Of a stretch of DNA of 42,893 nucleotides, positions 13,389-23,266 are shown piece by piece (position 1 is the stretch's first letter; each line of letters opens with the position of its first letter). This DNA comes from Phytophthora quininea (lineage: Eukaryota > Oomycota > Peronosporomycetes > Peronosporales > Peronosporaceae): NCBI GenBank assembly GCA_011947345.1, contig JAAVTG010000026.1, forward strand, positions 1-42,893, given 5' to 3'. The notes below the pieces were generated by a model. The model worked only from the letters and a program-made list of their open reading frames with translations. It did no database searches and was not told the DNA's origin. The translations under genes were made by a program, and so were the position numbers.

Positions 13389-13632
13389 TACTGAAATCCA
13401 TGTCTTTTTTAAATGGTGCAGTCCGGAAAAAGTGGTGATACTGTTATTGGAGAATTACACCACTTATTAAGGACATGGCATTTTTCTGGAATCGTTTTTC
13501 GTGCAAATGGCGGCAAACAGATGCAGATGAAATGAAGCAGATGCTATGGCAGATGGATATAGTTTAACTTGAAGCGACTGGGTATTTGGTGTCTTCTTAC
13601 GGGGGCAGCTAACATAAAAACTTGGTTCCTCG

Positions 13633-14820
13633 TTACACAGTCATGGCCGTGTGCTCCGATCCGGAGGACGATGCGAACGAATAGTCCGTGCCCGAGTGGA
13701 AGGCGTACTGCGACCCAGTGCCCATGATTTGTGCGCGCGCGGCGTCCTGTGAGTCAATGTCGAACGCTTCTTTGATGCAAAGGGGGCAGAAGGACGTCTT
13801 GCGCTCCTCGAACGTCATCTCGAGCGTGACAAAGTTCAGACGCTTCTTGACGCGGCAGGCGCCGCACACGAGTCGGTGGCACAGTTTGCACGAGTCGCGA
13901 GAGCGACCAAACCGGCCGAAGATCTTGGAGCTGATGGGGATGCCGCAGTTGACACAGTTTCCTTCGTTAAGCGGAGCGCCGCGCTGCTTGTCGGTAGTGA
14001 ACCGACGGTGCATAAGCCACGTCAACTTCTTCATCTCGCCGCAGTGCGCGTACTTGGTGCACGTGTAGAACTTCATGGCAGACGGGGTCACCAGGAACGA
14101 CTCGACGCTCGAGCCGTGGGCGACCACACCCGAAGCGTACACTTCGACGCACTGGTCGTGGTCTTGACGGTACAGGAAGAAGACGTTGACGCTTCCGCGC
14201 ACTCGGTTCGGCAGCTCGGGCGTCTGCGGGAAGCCGATCGAGTACATGAGTTTGTAGCCGACACGCTCGCCGTTGGCCAGATGTGTGAAGCCCGTCGCTT
14301 CCAAGAACACAAAGTCGCGTTTGTTGGAGTGCAGCATGAGGTCAAGCTCCTGCCACTTCATCGTCACCGTGTTAAGAGGCTCCTCCATTGTGGGCTCCGT
14401 CACGATGGACAGTACGGCCGCACCGCTCAGAGTGTCAACGTACGTCGCGTTGAAGCACATGTCCTCCGAGGTCGTGGCTATGGTGCCAAACACGACGTCT
14501 TCGAGGTTGCCAGGCATCTTGCCCTCCAACAGCGCCACGGGCGTCCCCGCCTGCTCCGAGGCTTCGCTCATCAGGGACTGGTTTCCATTCGTCGTGGTGC
14601 GCACCTCGCGTTCGATGTAGAGCCGCATGTTGTCCTTCTCCTTGAGCGGTTTCCAACGGCGTTCGTCCACGAGCTTCTCGTCCACTTTCAAGTACGTCTC
14701 GTAGTCGTGCATGCTCTGAGCGAGGAACGTGTGCGCCGTTTGCTGGAGCTGCGCCTTGTCACCGGGCGACAGCTCCAGCGGCGGGAACGGGTTCATTACG
14801 AAGCGGGTCTTGCCTCCCAT
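13633..14820 (-). CDS. START-domain protein with FYVE-like zinc finger, copy 1
   Basis: This is a 395-aa intact frame from the ATG at 14820. The N-terminal 60 residues are shared by all five copies (MNPFPPLELS, then ERRWKPLKEKDNMRLY). A START-like lipid-binding domain follows (about residues 90-265), with LEGKMPGNLEDVVFG, KRDFVFLEATGF, GERVGYKLMYSI and an end at KFYTC. The C-terminal zinc module near residues 290-350 has four C-x2-C pairs (CVNC, CKLC, CGAC, CPLC). It lacks the R(R/K)HHCR motif that binds PI3P in classical FYVE fingers, so phosphoinositide binding is uncertain. A Ser-rich tail follows. No frame break was seen. This family is typical of oomycetes and its ligands are not known to me. 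MCM6 lies downstream on the same strand. Confidence 0.85.
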   Translation of the reverse strand: MGGKTRFVMNPFPPLELSPGDKAQLQQTAHTFLAQSMHDYETYLKVDEKLVDERRWKPLKEKDNMRLYIEREVRTTTNGNQSLMSEASEQAGTPVALLEGKMPGNLEDVVFGTIATTSEDMCFNATYVDTLSGAAVLSIVTEPTMEEPLNTVTMKWQELDLMLHSNKRDFVFLEATGFTHLANGERVGYKLMYSIGFPQTPELPNRVRGSVNVFFLYRQDHDQCVEVYASGVVAHGSSVESFLVTPSAMKFYTCTKYAHCGEMKKLTWLMHRRFTTDKQRGAPLNEGNCVNCGIPISSKIFGRFGRSRDSCKLCHRLVCGACRVKKRLNFVTLEMTFEERKTSFCPLCIKEAFDIDSQDAARAQIMGTGSQYAFHSGTDYSFASSSGSEHTAMTV

Positions 14821-16739
14821 GGTCACGGATTTCGACAGTCACCACCAGGTCACCGACGAGTTCGAGCTGTCCGCGAGCGAGCCGATTTTCAAATGGCTGG
14901 AGAGCGGTCTCCTGCTGCGGTTCTCTCCTTTTCGCCCCGCTCCTCGGATCGACGACGTCCCGACTACACTTAGCGGCCGCATCAAGACGACTGCGAGTCT
15001 CATCACGGTCAGGTGCAAAGCCACTCCGGCGACACGAACGACTCGGAGGAAGGACGGACGAGGTGGAAAGTGCAGCGTTCGGTTGTCGGTGCGCGGCCAA
15101 TGACCGCGCCGCCACCGGAGCTGCGGCCCCTTTCCAGCCTCGAGCTGCAAGCAGCGGTGACACGGCGTCGGTGCAAGTGTCGAGACAGTCGGAAAAGTAT
15201 TGGTGCAGGGCCCCATAAGCCTCAACAAAGCACGCACACGAGAGCTGATGACCGGGCAGAAAGAGTGCTGACGGGCACGGTCTCGGCAGCAAGCGCACGT
15301 AACAGATTGCTAACGCCGCAGAGCGTCAAAGGCGTCCACACCGCAGTGATGGTTTAATGTTTCGGGGTGAGTATATATCTTTGATCCCCGGTCTCCGATC
15401 CCGATCTGTCTGAAATTCACAACGGTGAAATGCGTTTGTGCCTCATTTCAGTGGGGAGCGGGTTTCCTGTCGTGAGAAGACGGACCGCAGCACCATGCTG
15501 CTGCTGAGCATGATGTTGACGCTTGCAGCTTGAGCAGTGAGCGGCTCCGACACCTGTCGTGCACGACAGAGAAGCGCCGGTTATCCTGCGGATTTGGCTG
15601 CGGGACCCACGCGGCAAGGATGACAAATGCGGGCCGATTTCTACAGTCAAAAAGCTGCTCGCCGTCGCGGCGCTCGACAGGTTCAACGAGTCCAGCGGAA
15701 GCGATCGAAAGCCGGCAAGTCCAGCCATCAACACCGTGGCATGGTTCCCGCTGCCGACTCGTCCACCGGTGACGACGCTGCGGATACTTTGACCTGCCGG
15801 TTTTCCTCCGGGAAAGTTGGTCGGCGGTGGCTACTTGCGTGGGCAGGCGTCTCACGTCCTTGGAAACGCCATCAGCAGCGGCTCGATTGCCGGTTAGCTC
15901 CGACAGCTCCAATGCCCGCGCCGAGTGTCTTTGCGCTTGAGAAATATTTGTCGGTCGGCGCCGATTTGAAGCGGGTCGTGCCGATAGAGCGCCGAGTCGA
16001 CCGGTCGGGGCGATCTCTCTGGGGGCAGTGCCCCGTGTGGTGTCGATGCGAGGTGGAATCGATAGGCGCGTTCTCGCTCCATCATGACTGTCCGACAGAC
16101 AGTCCACAGCAGAAACGAAGCTGCACCAAGCCGAGGCAAGTCCGGAGTACCGAGCTGCTCTGCATTGGCGCGACGGTTGCGGATGCTGCTCGCTGAGTTG
16201 ACGTGCCCCACTGGGGACGGAAGTTATCCAGGGCCTGTCGAGATCGCGAGTCCTAGAGCTTTACCAAACCAGAAAACAGTATCCTGAACTTACATACGTT
16301 TCCTCTCATAGGCCGTTCGTCCACGAGGAACCGACCTAATTGCTCGGATGGTATCGCCACAATTATAGATGAGTGCGTCGCGACGAGCCCGTTCGCTCTT
16401 GGCAAGAGATAGCGACTGCTTCGGAAACTGAGAGGTATTCGCGCCGTCGTCGAAGTGCCAAGCATCAGCAAGCCCTGGCTAAGATCGTTGGTCGTCGCTC
16501 GGTCTACCATAGCGCGTGCCGTGGATATACGATCTGCATTGGCTTCCGACGACTTAAATGACGCAGCATGCGACGTCCACCTGAACGCTGGAGCTTCCCG
16601 TGCGCTGTCGGGCCGTCAATTCGTCGCTGGAGGGGTCTGAGCCATTCTCAATAACCGTGGTCGTGGTCCAGGTCAATTACCATGACTCCCCCTACACATT
16701 CGCGTCTTCACTCGGCGGACGTACTCCAACAAACCAACC
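14821..16739. other. 1.9-kb region without a recognised gene
   Basis: Long frames are open on both strands at once between about 15450 and 16210 (plus 190 codons, minus 220 codons). This usually reflects base composition rather than coding. No START, protease or effector motif (signal peptide with RxLR) was found. The part from about 16650 on may carry the decayed N-terminus of the protease pseudogene. The region also holds the promoter of START copy 1. Confidence 0.45.
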
Positions 16740-18408
16740 CGTGAACGTAGGCATCAACTGTCCAGAATTCCAGCTCGCATTTGACAGTGCCAGTGTATTG
16801 CCATTTCGATCGTTTACACTAGCGAAAGGTGCTGGATAGGCCTACGTCTTGGTGAATGTCAGCAAGTTCTGCATGCCTTGCGGTGCTTCGGTGCTGCTCC
16901 GAGCAGTGAGTGGAAGGCTTCGATACGCCAGATCGCACCATCAATTTGACCGAGAGCTATCCAAGCAGCCGACTGCACACTAATTTAACCGCGTCTCCCA
17001 TCCCGTCCAAGGAAATCCGCCTCGTTACTCAAGCCGACGTCACCGCGGACGACTTTGACGTGACCGACAGCGCCACAAAGTGTTGCGGATTTGTTGTTGA
17101 TTCGTACGACTACGAGCTCATGGACGACACCAACCCCATCATTGCCACGGAGGAAACGATCTGTGTCGTCGACCATACCAAGGAAGCAATCTGTTACTAC
17201 TCCGATAACTCTACCAGGCCGCCGAACTTGTCGAGTTCATGGCCGAGGCACGCGCCTGCAAGCCGAGCATCATATGCACCAAGTGGGGCGCTTGTCCCGG
17301 AGACAAAATCACCACCACAAGTGTGAAACTTGTACACGCTGACGAGGCACTAGACTACGCGCTACTCAAAGTGTCCATCGAAGACGATCCTACAAGCTAC
17401 GCAGACAGCACAGACACGGAAGCCCCGTCAGATATTGCAGCTCGCCAAGACGTACGGCTACCTTCGTCTGAAGTCTCGCGAGGGGGGTCGTAGGTGAGCA
17501 AGTGTACATTCCTCAGCACACACTGTACCAGGGAAACGCATTGCGATGACGGACGCGTACGCCAGCAATGCTTCATTGCTCAGTCTAAGTGCCAGTTCCT
17601 GCGGCTCGATTGGATACTCGTACAGCGGCGACACGCAGAGCGAGTCGTCCGGATCGCTTGTTATTTCTTATGCAGACCACGGTGTTGTGGCGCAGCCAAA
17701 TGTGTGGAAATACAGGCATCCCAGCAAGAATCATTGCAGACCTTGCGAAACATAGCATCCATGTAGCTGAGTTTGACGGTATCGACGACGGATCAAGTCC
17801 GGCGGCAAATAGTTATCGGTTCCCAGCATATACCCCGCAGGATCCTGTAGACACGTTACCGCTTCTCTTGCGCTTGACACTGGACGGTGCTATCCTTCTC
17901 GCAGCAGGTTATGTCAGCTCGACACGGTGTAGTTCACACTGCCCAGTAATACGGAGGTCTCTTTCGACGTGCGTTCCGTTGAGATCGCAGACAACGACAC
18001 TTTCCACGACTTGAACAGGGACTGCCACGATTCGTATCTGGCTTCAATGATCTACCTCTTTCAGAAAGGAGATACGACTCCCGTCTTCCTCGTGGACAAT
18101 GGCGAGTTGAACGATGACGCGGGCGGTTCCATCAGCTATCGCAATCCGTACAAGCGCACTCTGTTGAAAAAGGGAACTTACACTTTGGTCATTGTTCCGG
18201 CTGCCGACGACGAACTCGCTGGGAAAACCAAAGCTGACCACCCGCCAGAGCTGTGCGCACGTCGAACTCGAGGAGATCACGGCTTATATCAGCTACAGAT
18301 CTCGAGTACCGTCGGCAATACCCCGCTTGTCTTCCAGAGACTGCCCCTGTTGTCTCCATGAAACCGGAGGCACGTACTATGACTCTTGACGCTATCTGCG
18401 CCGTGTAA
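16740..18408 (+). pseudogene. Decayed trypsin-like protease, paralogue of the gene at 20325-22394
   Basis: Similarity to the intact paralogue starts at CPEFQLAFDSA and ends at DAICAV followed by a stop, so nearly the whole luminal part is represented. It is broken by a TAG after FTLAKGAG, where the paralogue has Tyr. It also has several frame changes, near 16910, 17482-17487, 17690 and 17930. A deletion after YYSDNSTRP removes the whole segment carrying the catalytic His (TNYHCV in the paralogue). The Asp region (LDYALLKV) and a changed Ser region (SSGSLVISYADH instead of SSGSPVISYADH) remain. The deletion and the stop cannot be explained by the run contractions seen elsewhere, so this is a true pseudogene. 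It converges on START copy 2. Confidence 0.88.
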
Positions 18409-18485
18409 ACTCTGCACGCAATAGTCAAAGTAATGGATAGAGCGAGGGAACATCGTTTGGATGGATATTACCTTGGTTCTCCACT

Positions 18486-19904
18486 TCAGATTGCAAACGA
18501 GCGGCCATGCAAGTCGAGTGCACTGGCATCTCCACGAGGGCTGAAAGTCGGGAAGAAGTCTGCGTATTGATCGCCGACGTCCAATTCTTGCTTGGCGATG
18601 GTCAACGTGTCGACTGCTCTTGCATTCGCTACACATCGTCCGCAGAAACGTAAATCCCGACGCAAAAGTTCGCATCTCGGTCCTACGAAGCTTAATTTGT
18701 GTTTGACTCGGCAAGATGAACACACGAATTTGTAGCACACCTTGCAGCGACGACGATCCGGCTGCTCATTGAACGAGTGTTGCAGGCTCCCACTGGGAGT
18801 AATACGAACTGCTCGCTTCTGACAAGAGGTACAAACCTCAGTAGTCCCCGTGGTAAGTTCAGGTATCCTAGGCATGACGCTACCACGCGTCGTGGCGGAG
18901 CTCGAAGTTGTGCTGGATTCAGCACTGGGCGAGCGAGTCCCGGAAGCAGCTACTGCAGCAGCGACCGCGTTATTGATCGCTTGCTGACGTCTGGCTTCAC
19001 GAGCACTCTTGGCCATCCACGCGAGCTTCTTTTGTTGTGCGCAAGTTGTGATCGCAGTCACCGAGATGATCGCATCTGCAGTCGACTTGACCACTAGCGG
19101 TCGGATAATGCTGCCACTCGGGTTGATAATGGCGCGCACGTACACATCTACCAAGCCATCTCGCTCCTGGCGATACAGTGCGCCCACCGACATGTTTGCC
19201 CGCACACGTCCGTCCAGCTCTGGCGTCTGCGGGAAATGCACCGAGTGCAATAAATGATACCCCACCCGCTCCCCGTGGCGAGCTCCGCCAGCCCAGTTAC
19301 CTCTAAATACACAAAGTCTCGATTCTTCACAACGGGTCGCAGCACTTGCAGCTGCGCGTTCTCCATCCATTTGACCGTCAGCGAGTGATACGGATCGAGG
19401 GAAGTAGGCTCGACAATCGTCGCCAACACCGCTCCGTCGGCAAAGTGATCCCCGACATAGGACGATTTGATGCGCATCGCCTCCACCGTGGCGTTGACCA
19501 TGCCGTACATGGCGTCGTCCAACGTCCCGGCAATAGCCCCCACTGCCAGCAGCACCGGCAGATCTTGCAGTGACGCTGCCGCTGCTGCTGTGGCCTTCTC
19601 CGCCATGCACGTTCCTTCAATCTGGCGTTGCGATTGGTGTTGATACTCCCTCTCTAGCTCGTCCTGAGTCGCCGCGCCACTTTTCCGTCGTTGTTTGAGC
19701 GATTGCTCGGCGTAAACTTTGACTCCGTCGCGTTGCTTGGTGAGTTTCCAGCGCCGTTCGTCCAAAATGCGCTGGTCTTCATGTAAATATTTCTCATAAC
19801 TGGTCATGTGGTCTTCCACGAACACGCGCGCGATTTCCCCAGTCGACTGGCGTCTTCCACCGACAATTGCAGGGGCCCGAACGGACTCGACCCCACGTCG
19901 GCAT
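18486..19904 (-). CDS. START-domain protein with FYVE-like zinc finger, copy 2
   Basis: This is the longest family member, about 473 aa. It starts at the ATG at 19904 and continues with SPFGPLQLSVED, then ERRWKLTKQRDGVKVYAEQ, a Lys/Gln-rich insert, and the START core (VLLAVGAIAGTLDDAMYG, KNRDFVYLEVTGL, GERVGYHLLHSVHFPQTPEL). A Ser/Ala-rich linker precedes the zinc module (CTSC, CKVC, CSSC, CGRC), which again lacks the HHCR motif. Reading through needs one extra G on the coding strand at each of three G4 runs: 19891-19894, 19837-19840 and 19271-19274. Each repair restores strong similarity to the other copies, so I call it a functional gene with sequence errors. A true pseudogene is the alternative. 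The neighbouring protease pseudogene is convergent. Confidence 0.78.
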
Positions 19905-20324
19905 AGTTTAAATATGTTGTACCGGTACCGCGATACCCTTAAGCTGTTAGGGTTTACAGATAAATAGCTTGGTGGACTTGGCCGGAAGGGCTTGCTGGCG
20001 GTGGCGGTGCTTGGACTGTGGTGCTTGGTGGACGTGGCGAAGCAGGAGGACCGCGTGATGCCGCGGACAGCTCTGTATATCCCGTAAGTAACGCACCAGA
20101 CCTAATCTGGGATTCGAAAAGTTATGATAACTTTTGCAAAGTTTCTTGAAAACTTGAAGGCAACAGGCAAAGCATGTTTGCGAAGTTTGGGGCTTATTAT
20201 ATATTGTTGTTGTTGTCGTGCAATCTAGAGAGTATGGATGTCTGCCTTCCGACGAGCAGCTGATAAAGTGTTGTTCAACCATATCCTTAGAAGTAAGGAG
20301 TTCATGGTAGTTGGGTCTTTCCGT
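19905..20324. other. Intergenic region upstream of START copy 2
   Basis: This separates two genes on the minus strand and should hold the START copy 2 promoter. It contains short direct repeats of CTTGGTGGAC (about 19969 and 20021) and an AT-rich stretch near 20195-20215. A single TTAGGGTTTA near 19948 is too short to be telomeric. Nothing else was recognised. Confidence 0.45.
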
Positions 20325-22394
20325 TTAGGAGCAAATAGCGTCGGCAGGTTTGGTGCACGATGCCGGATTGATGCCCACCACAGGAGGCAGACTCGTGAAA
20401 GCGAACGGCGTGTTGCCCTCGGTACTCGAAATCAGGAGTCTGTACGAGCCGTAGGAGCCGCGAGTGCGGCAGGTGTAAAGTTCTGGCGGGTAGTCGGCTT
20501 TGGTCTTCCCAGCGAGAGCGTCGTCCTGGCTGGCTCCAGTAGGTGCCACGGCCAGCGTGTACTTGCCCTTCTTGAGGAAGGTGCTTTTGAATGGGTCGCG
20601 GTAGCTCACCGAGCCAAAGTCGTTTCCATCCTGGTTGAGCGGGCTGTCGTCAACCGAGAAGACGGGGTCAGTGCTCCCGTCCGCGAAAAGATAGATCATC
20701 GAGTCGAGGTACGTGGCGCGGCAGTCGCGGTTCAGGTCGTAGAAGGTGTCGTTGTCGGCGATCTCGACCGACCGCACGTCGAACACGACATTGGTGTCGC
20801 TCGACAGCGTGAACTCCACCTTGTCGATACTGACCGACCCCGACGCGAGGATAATGGCGCCATCGAACGTCAGGCGAGGGGTGAACGGCAACGACTCCAC
20901 CGGCGCCGGCGGGGTGTACGCCGGGAACCGGGCAGCGTTTGCGGTGGCACTCGAACCGTCGTCGACGGCGTCAAAGTCGGCCGCGTTGATTCCGTTGCCC
21001 GCCAAGTCGGCGATGATTGCATTGGCAGGGATGCCCGTGTTGCCGCACATCTCGCCGCAGTGGTGTAGTGCGATGACGCCGTGATCCGCGTAGGAAATCA
21101 CTGGCGAACCGGACGACCCACTCTGCGTGTCACCGCTGTACGAGTATCCGATGGAGCCACAGGAGCTCGCACTAAGACTGAGCAGCGCCACGTTGTTGGA
21201 GTAGTCGTCGACCATTGCAATGCGCTTGCCCTCGTAGAGCGGGTGCTGAGGGATGTACACCTGCTCACCCACGACACCAGCGCGTCTTGAGTCGCAGGTA
21301 GCCGTAAGTCTGGGCAATCACAGCTCCGTCCGTTGGCAGCTTAATCAGCGCGTAGTCAAGCGCTTGGTTGGCGTGCACGAGGTCCATGCTCACAGTGACG
21401 GTGTCACCCGGGCAAGCTCCCCACCACTGGCACGAGACACTGGCACTGCATACGTCGGCCTCGGCCATGAACTCGACCGTCGTACTACCTGCCTCTTGGT
21501 TGTTGGCCACGCAGTGATAGTTCGTCAGCATGTGGCCCTGGTTGCCCAACAGCCAGCCCGTGCAGCCTGCCACCGCGCCGTCGCCTTTAGGAATCAACAA
21601 TCGAGCCACAGCACGTGAAGCCAAGAACGCCGTACGAGTTGTGGGATCCGCGTAGTAGCAAATGGCCTCCTTGGTGTTGTCGGTGGCACAAATGGACTCG
21701 TCGGTAGCGATGATCGGGTTGTTGTCGTCCATCAGCACGTACTTGTACGAGTCGACCACGAAGCCGTAGCACTTTGTTCCCTTGTCGGTCACGTTGAAAG
21801 ACTCGGCAGTCGACTCGAACTCGGCAACGTCGAGGCTGCCTTGGTCACGGTAGAACTCGAGACGGAGTTCCTTGGCAAGAATGGGAGTTGCCAGTACATC
21901 ATTGTAAAATGCTCCGCTCGGGTGGTTCACCGACAGGTTCAAAGTGCGGTCGGGCGTATCAAAGCCCTCCACGGCGCGCAGCACGACGGAAACACCAGCA
22001 GGCATCCAGAGCTTGCTGAGGTGCAGGGCGACATAGGCATACCCGGAGCCCTTGGTCAGCGTGTAGGATCGGAATGGCAGAGAATCACCAGGTGTGGCGC
22101 TGTCAAAAGCGAGTTGGAATTCGGGGCAGCCCATGCCGATGTCCACGGTGCGCGTCGCCTGGGACGAGTTTGAATTTGTTGATGTCTGTGGATCGTCGAT
22201 CGACTGTGTATCGAAGTCATCGTTGTTCGAATGATGCTTGGGGTAAGCCGAAGGACTCCTGCGTAGGCCGCCAGCAACAGCAGCGCGATACACCCGGTGA
22301 TACCCAAGTTGCGGTAGCGCCGCTGAGTAGTTGCATCGGGCGTGTCCTCCTCGTCGAGCCGGTGATGGTGCATCGAGACTATCACGTCGTGCAT
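20325..22394 (-). CDS. Membrane-anchored trypsin-like serine protease
   Basis: This predicted type II membrane protein has about 690 aa. A 30-residue charged, His-rich N-terminus from the ATG at 22394 is followed by a membrane segment (GITGCIALLLLAAYAGVL), a Ser/Asn/Thr-rich stalk and an N-terminal domain (CPEFQLAFDSA to AICYY). A chymotrypsin-fold protease domain follows, with His in TNYHCV (about residue 294), Asp in LDYALIKL (about 348) and Ser in GSSGSPVISYADH (about 430). The GWLLGNQGHMLTNYHC region resembles bacterial-type lysyl/glutamyl endopeptidases. A C-terminal domain (LTFDGAIILASG to DAICS) contains repeated acidic turns. Two frame breaks were found: one C missing at the run 22240-22243, and one CG unit missing at 21281-21284. 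Proteolysis at the cell surface or in the secretory path is inference, as is the specificity. Confidence 0.82.
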
Positions 22395-23266
22395 TTGTCT
22401 TGCCTCGGTCTTGCCGTCGAGCTGGTAAGTCACTTGGCGAGCCGAGGATGTTTGGCAAGTGATTACACGAGCAAGAGCCCTGCCTCTCGTGTCCGCGGCG
22501 CCACATGATGATCAAGTCGAGCGCAAGACCAAGATAGCTGTGTCGAATTGGGCGAGGTAAGAACGACAAGGTCGACACTATTTTCGAGGGAGTGCCGAGA
22601 CTCAAGAGCAGATTGTCGGAAGCATGGGATCACACATGCCATCAGGAGTTCTTCGCTGCGCACCCAAAATATATCGTACGGATCCAGTTGAAAGCGATCA
22701 ACAGCTACAACTTCGAGACGCTCTGGGCATTTGATCGGGCCGAGCCTTCGTGTCGCAAGCTCATTCACGTGGATACCCTCGCAGTCGAAGACCGCGCACG
22801 ACCAGAATGGCGGCTTCGTGGAAAGCGTCTCGAGTCGATTCTGCTCTGATCGTGTAGATGTATGCTCGATCAGCAAGTTGAAGTGAACCTCGGAAAAGGC
22901 CGAACGCTTCAAAAGCCGTTTGAAAAAGCTGTTGCTAGTGCCGCTCGTCCGCAGTCAATGCGATTCCGACACGAAAAATGGTTTGGTCCGCCAAGCAGTG
23001 CCTGGATTCCATGCGCGGTGTTGCTGGCGTGGAGAAAGACATGCTGGCAGTGTCGAAGACCGGACGCCGACTATGAACAGTAGCCCGAGGCGTGATTTCG
23101 CGCGGGCATGGATACAGTGCCACGATGGCGGTGTCCGCCGTAGCCGACATCAAAGGGATCAGCAACGCTTCCTCCAGCGCAGACGAACGCCACATCCTGG
23201 TAATGATCCCCGATCCGTAGCCAGCACTTCACAACTTCTGCTGTCGCGAACAAGTCCACGGTGGCC
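22395..23266. other. Divergent promoter region between protease and START copy 3
   Basis: This is 870 bp between divergently transcribed genes. An 85-codon plus-strand frame at 22592-22849 has no recognisable content. A short frame starting at 23125 (MAVSAVADIKGIS) could be an upstream exon of START copy 3, joined through GTAATG..ACAAG, since the join would be in frame. The acceptor is poor and I do not annotate it. No repeats were seen. Confidence 0.4.

Noticed and set aside
13876..14973. 365-codon plus-strand frame opposite START copy 1
   Set aside because: Rich in Arg, His and Val with no domain, as expected for the antisense of a GC-rich gene. The minus-strand gene is supported by four paralogues.
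15448..16196. Overlapping long frames on both strands
   Set aside because: Both strands are open at once and neither translation shows a domain, signal peptide or similarity to neighbours. Composition is the likelier cause.
19940..19960. Telomere-like TTAGGGTTTA
   Set aside because: Only one unit is present, with no tandem array.
20238..21068. 276-codon plus-strand frame opposite the protease
   Set aside because: Antisense shadow of the protease C-terminal domain. No recognisable content.
23125..23266. Extra 5' exon for START copy 3
   Set aside because: An in-frame join is possible, but the donor and acceptor are weak, and the other copies begin at the equivalent of the ATG at 23267.
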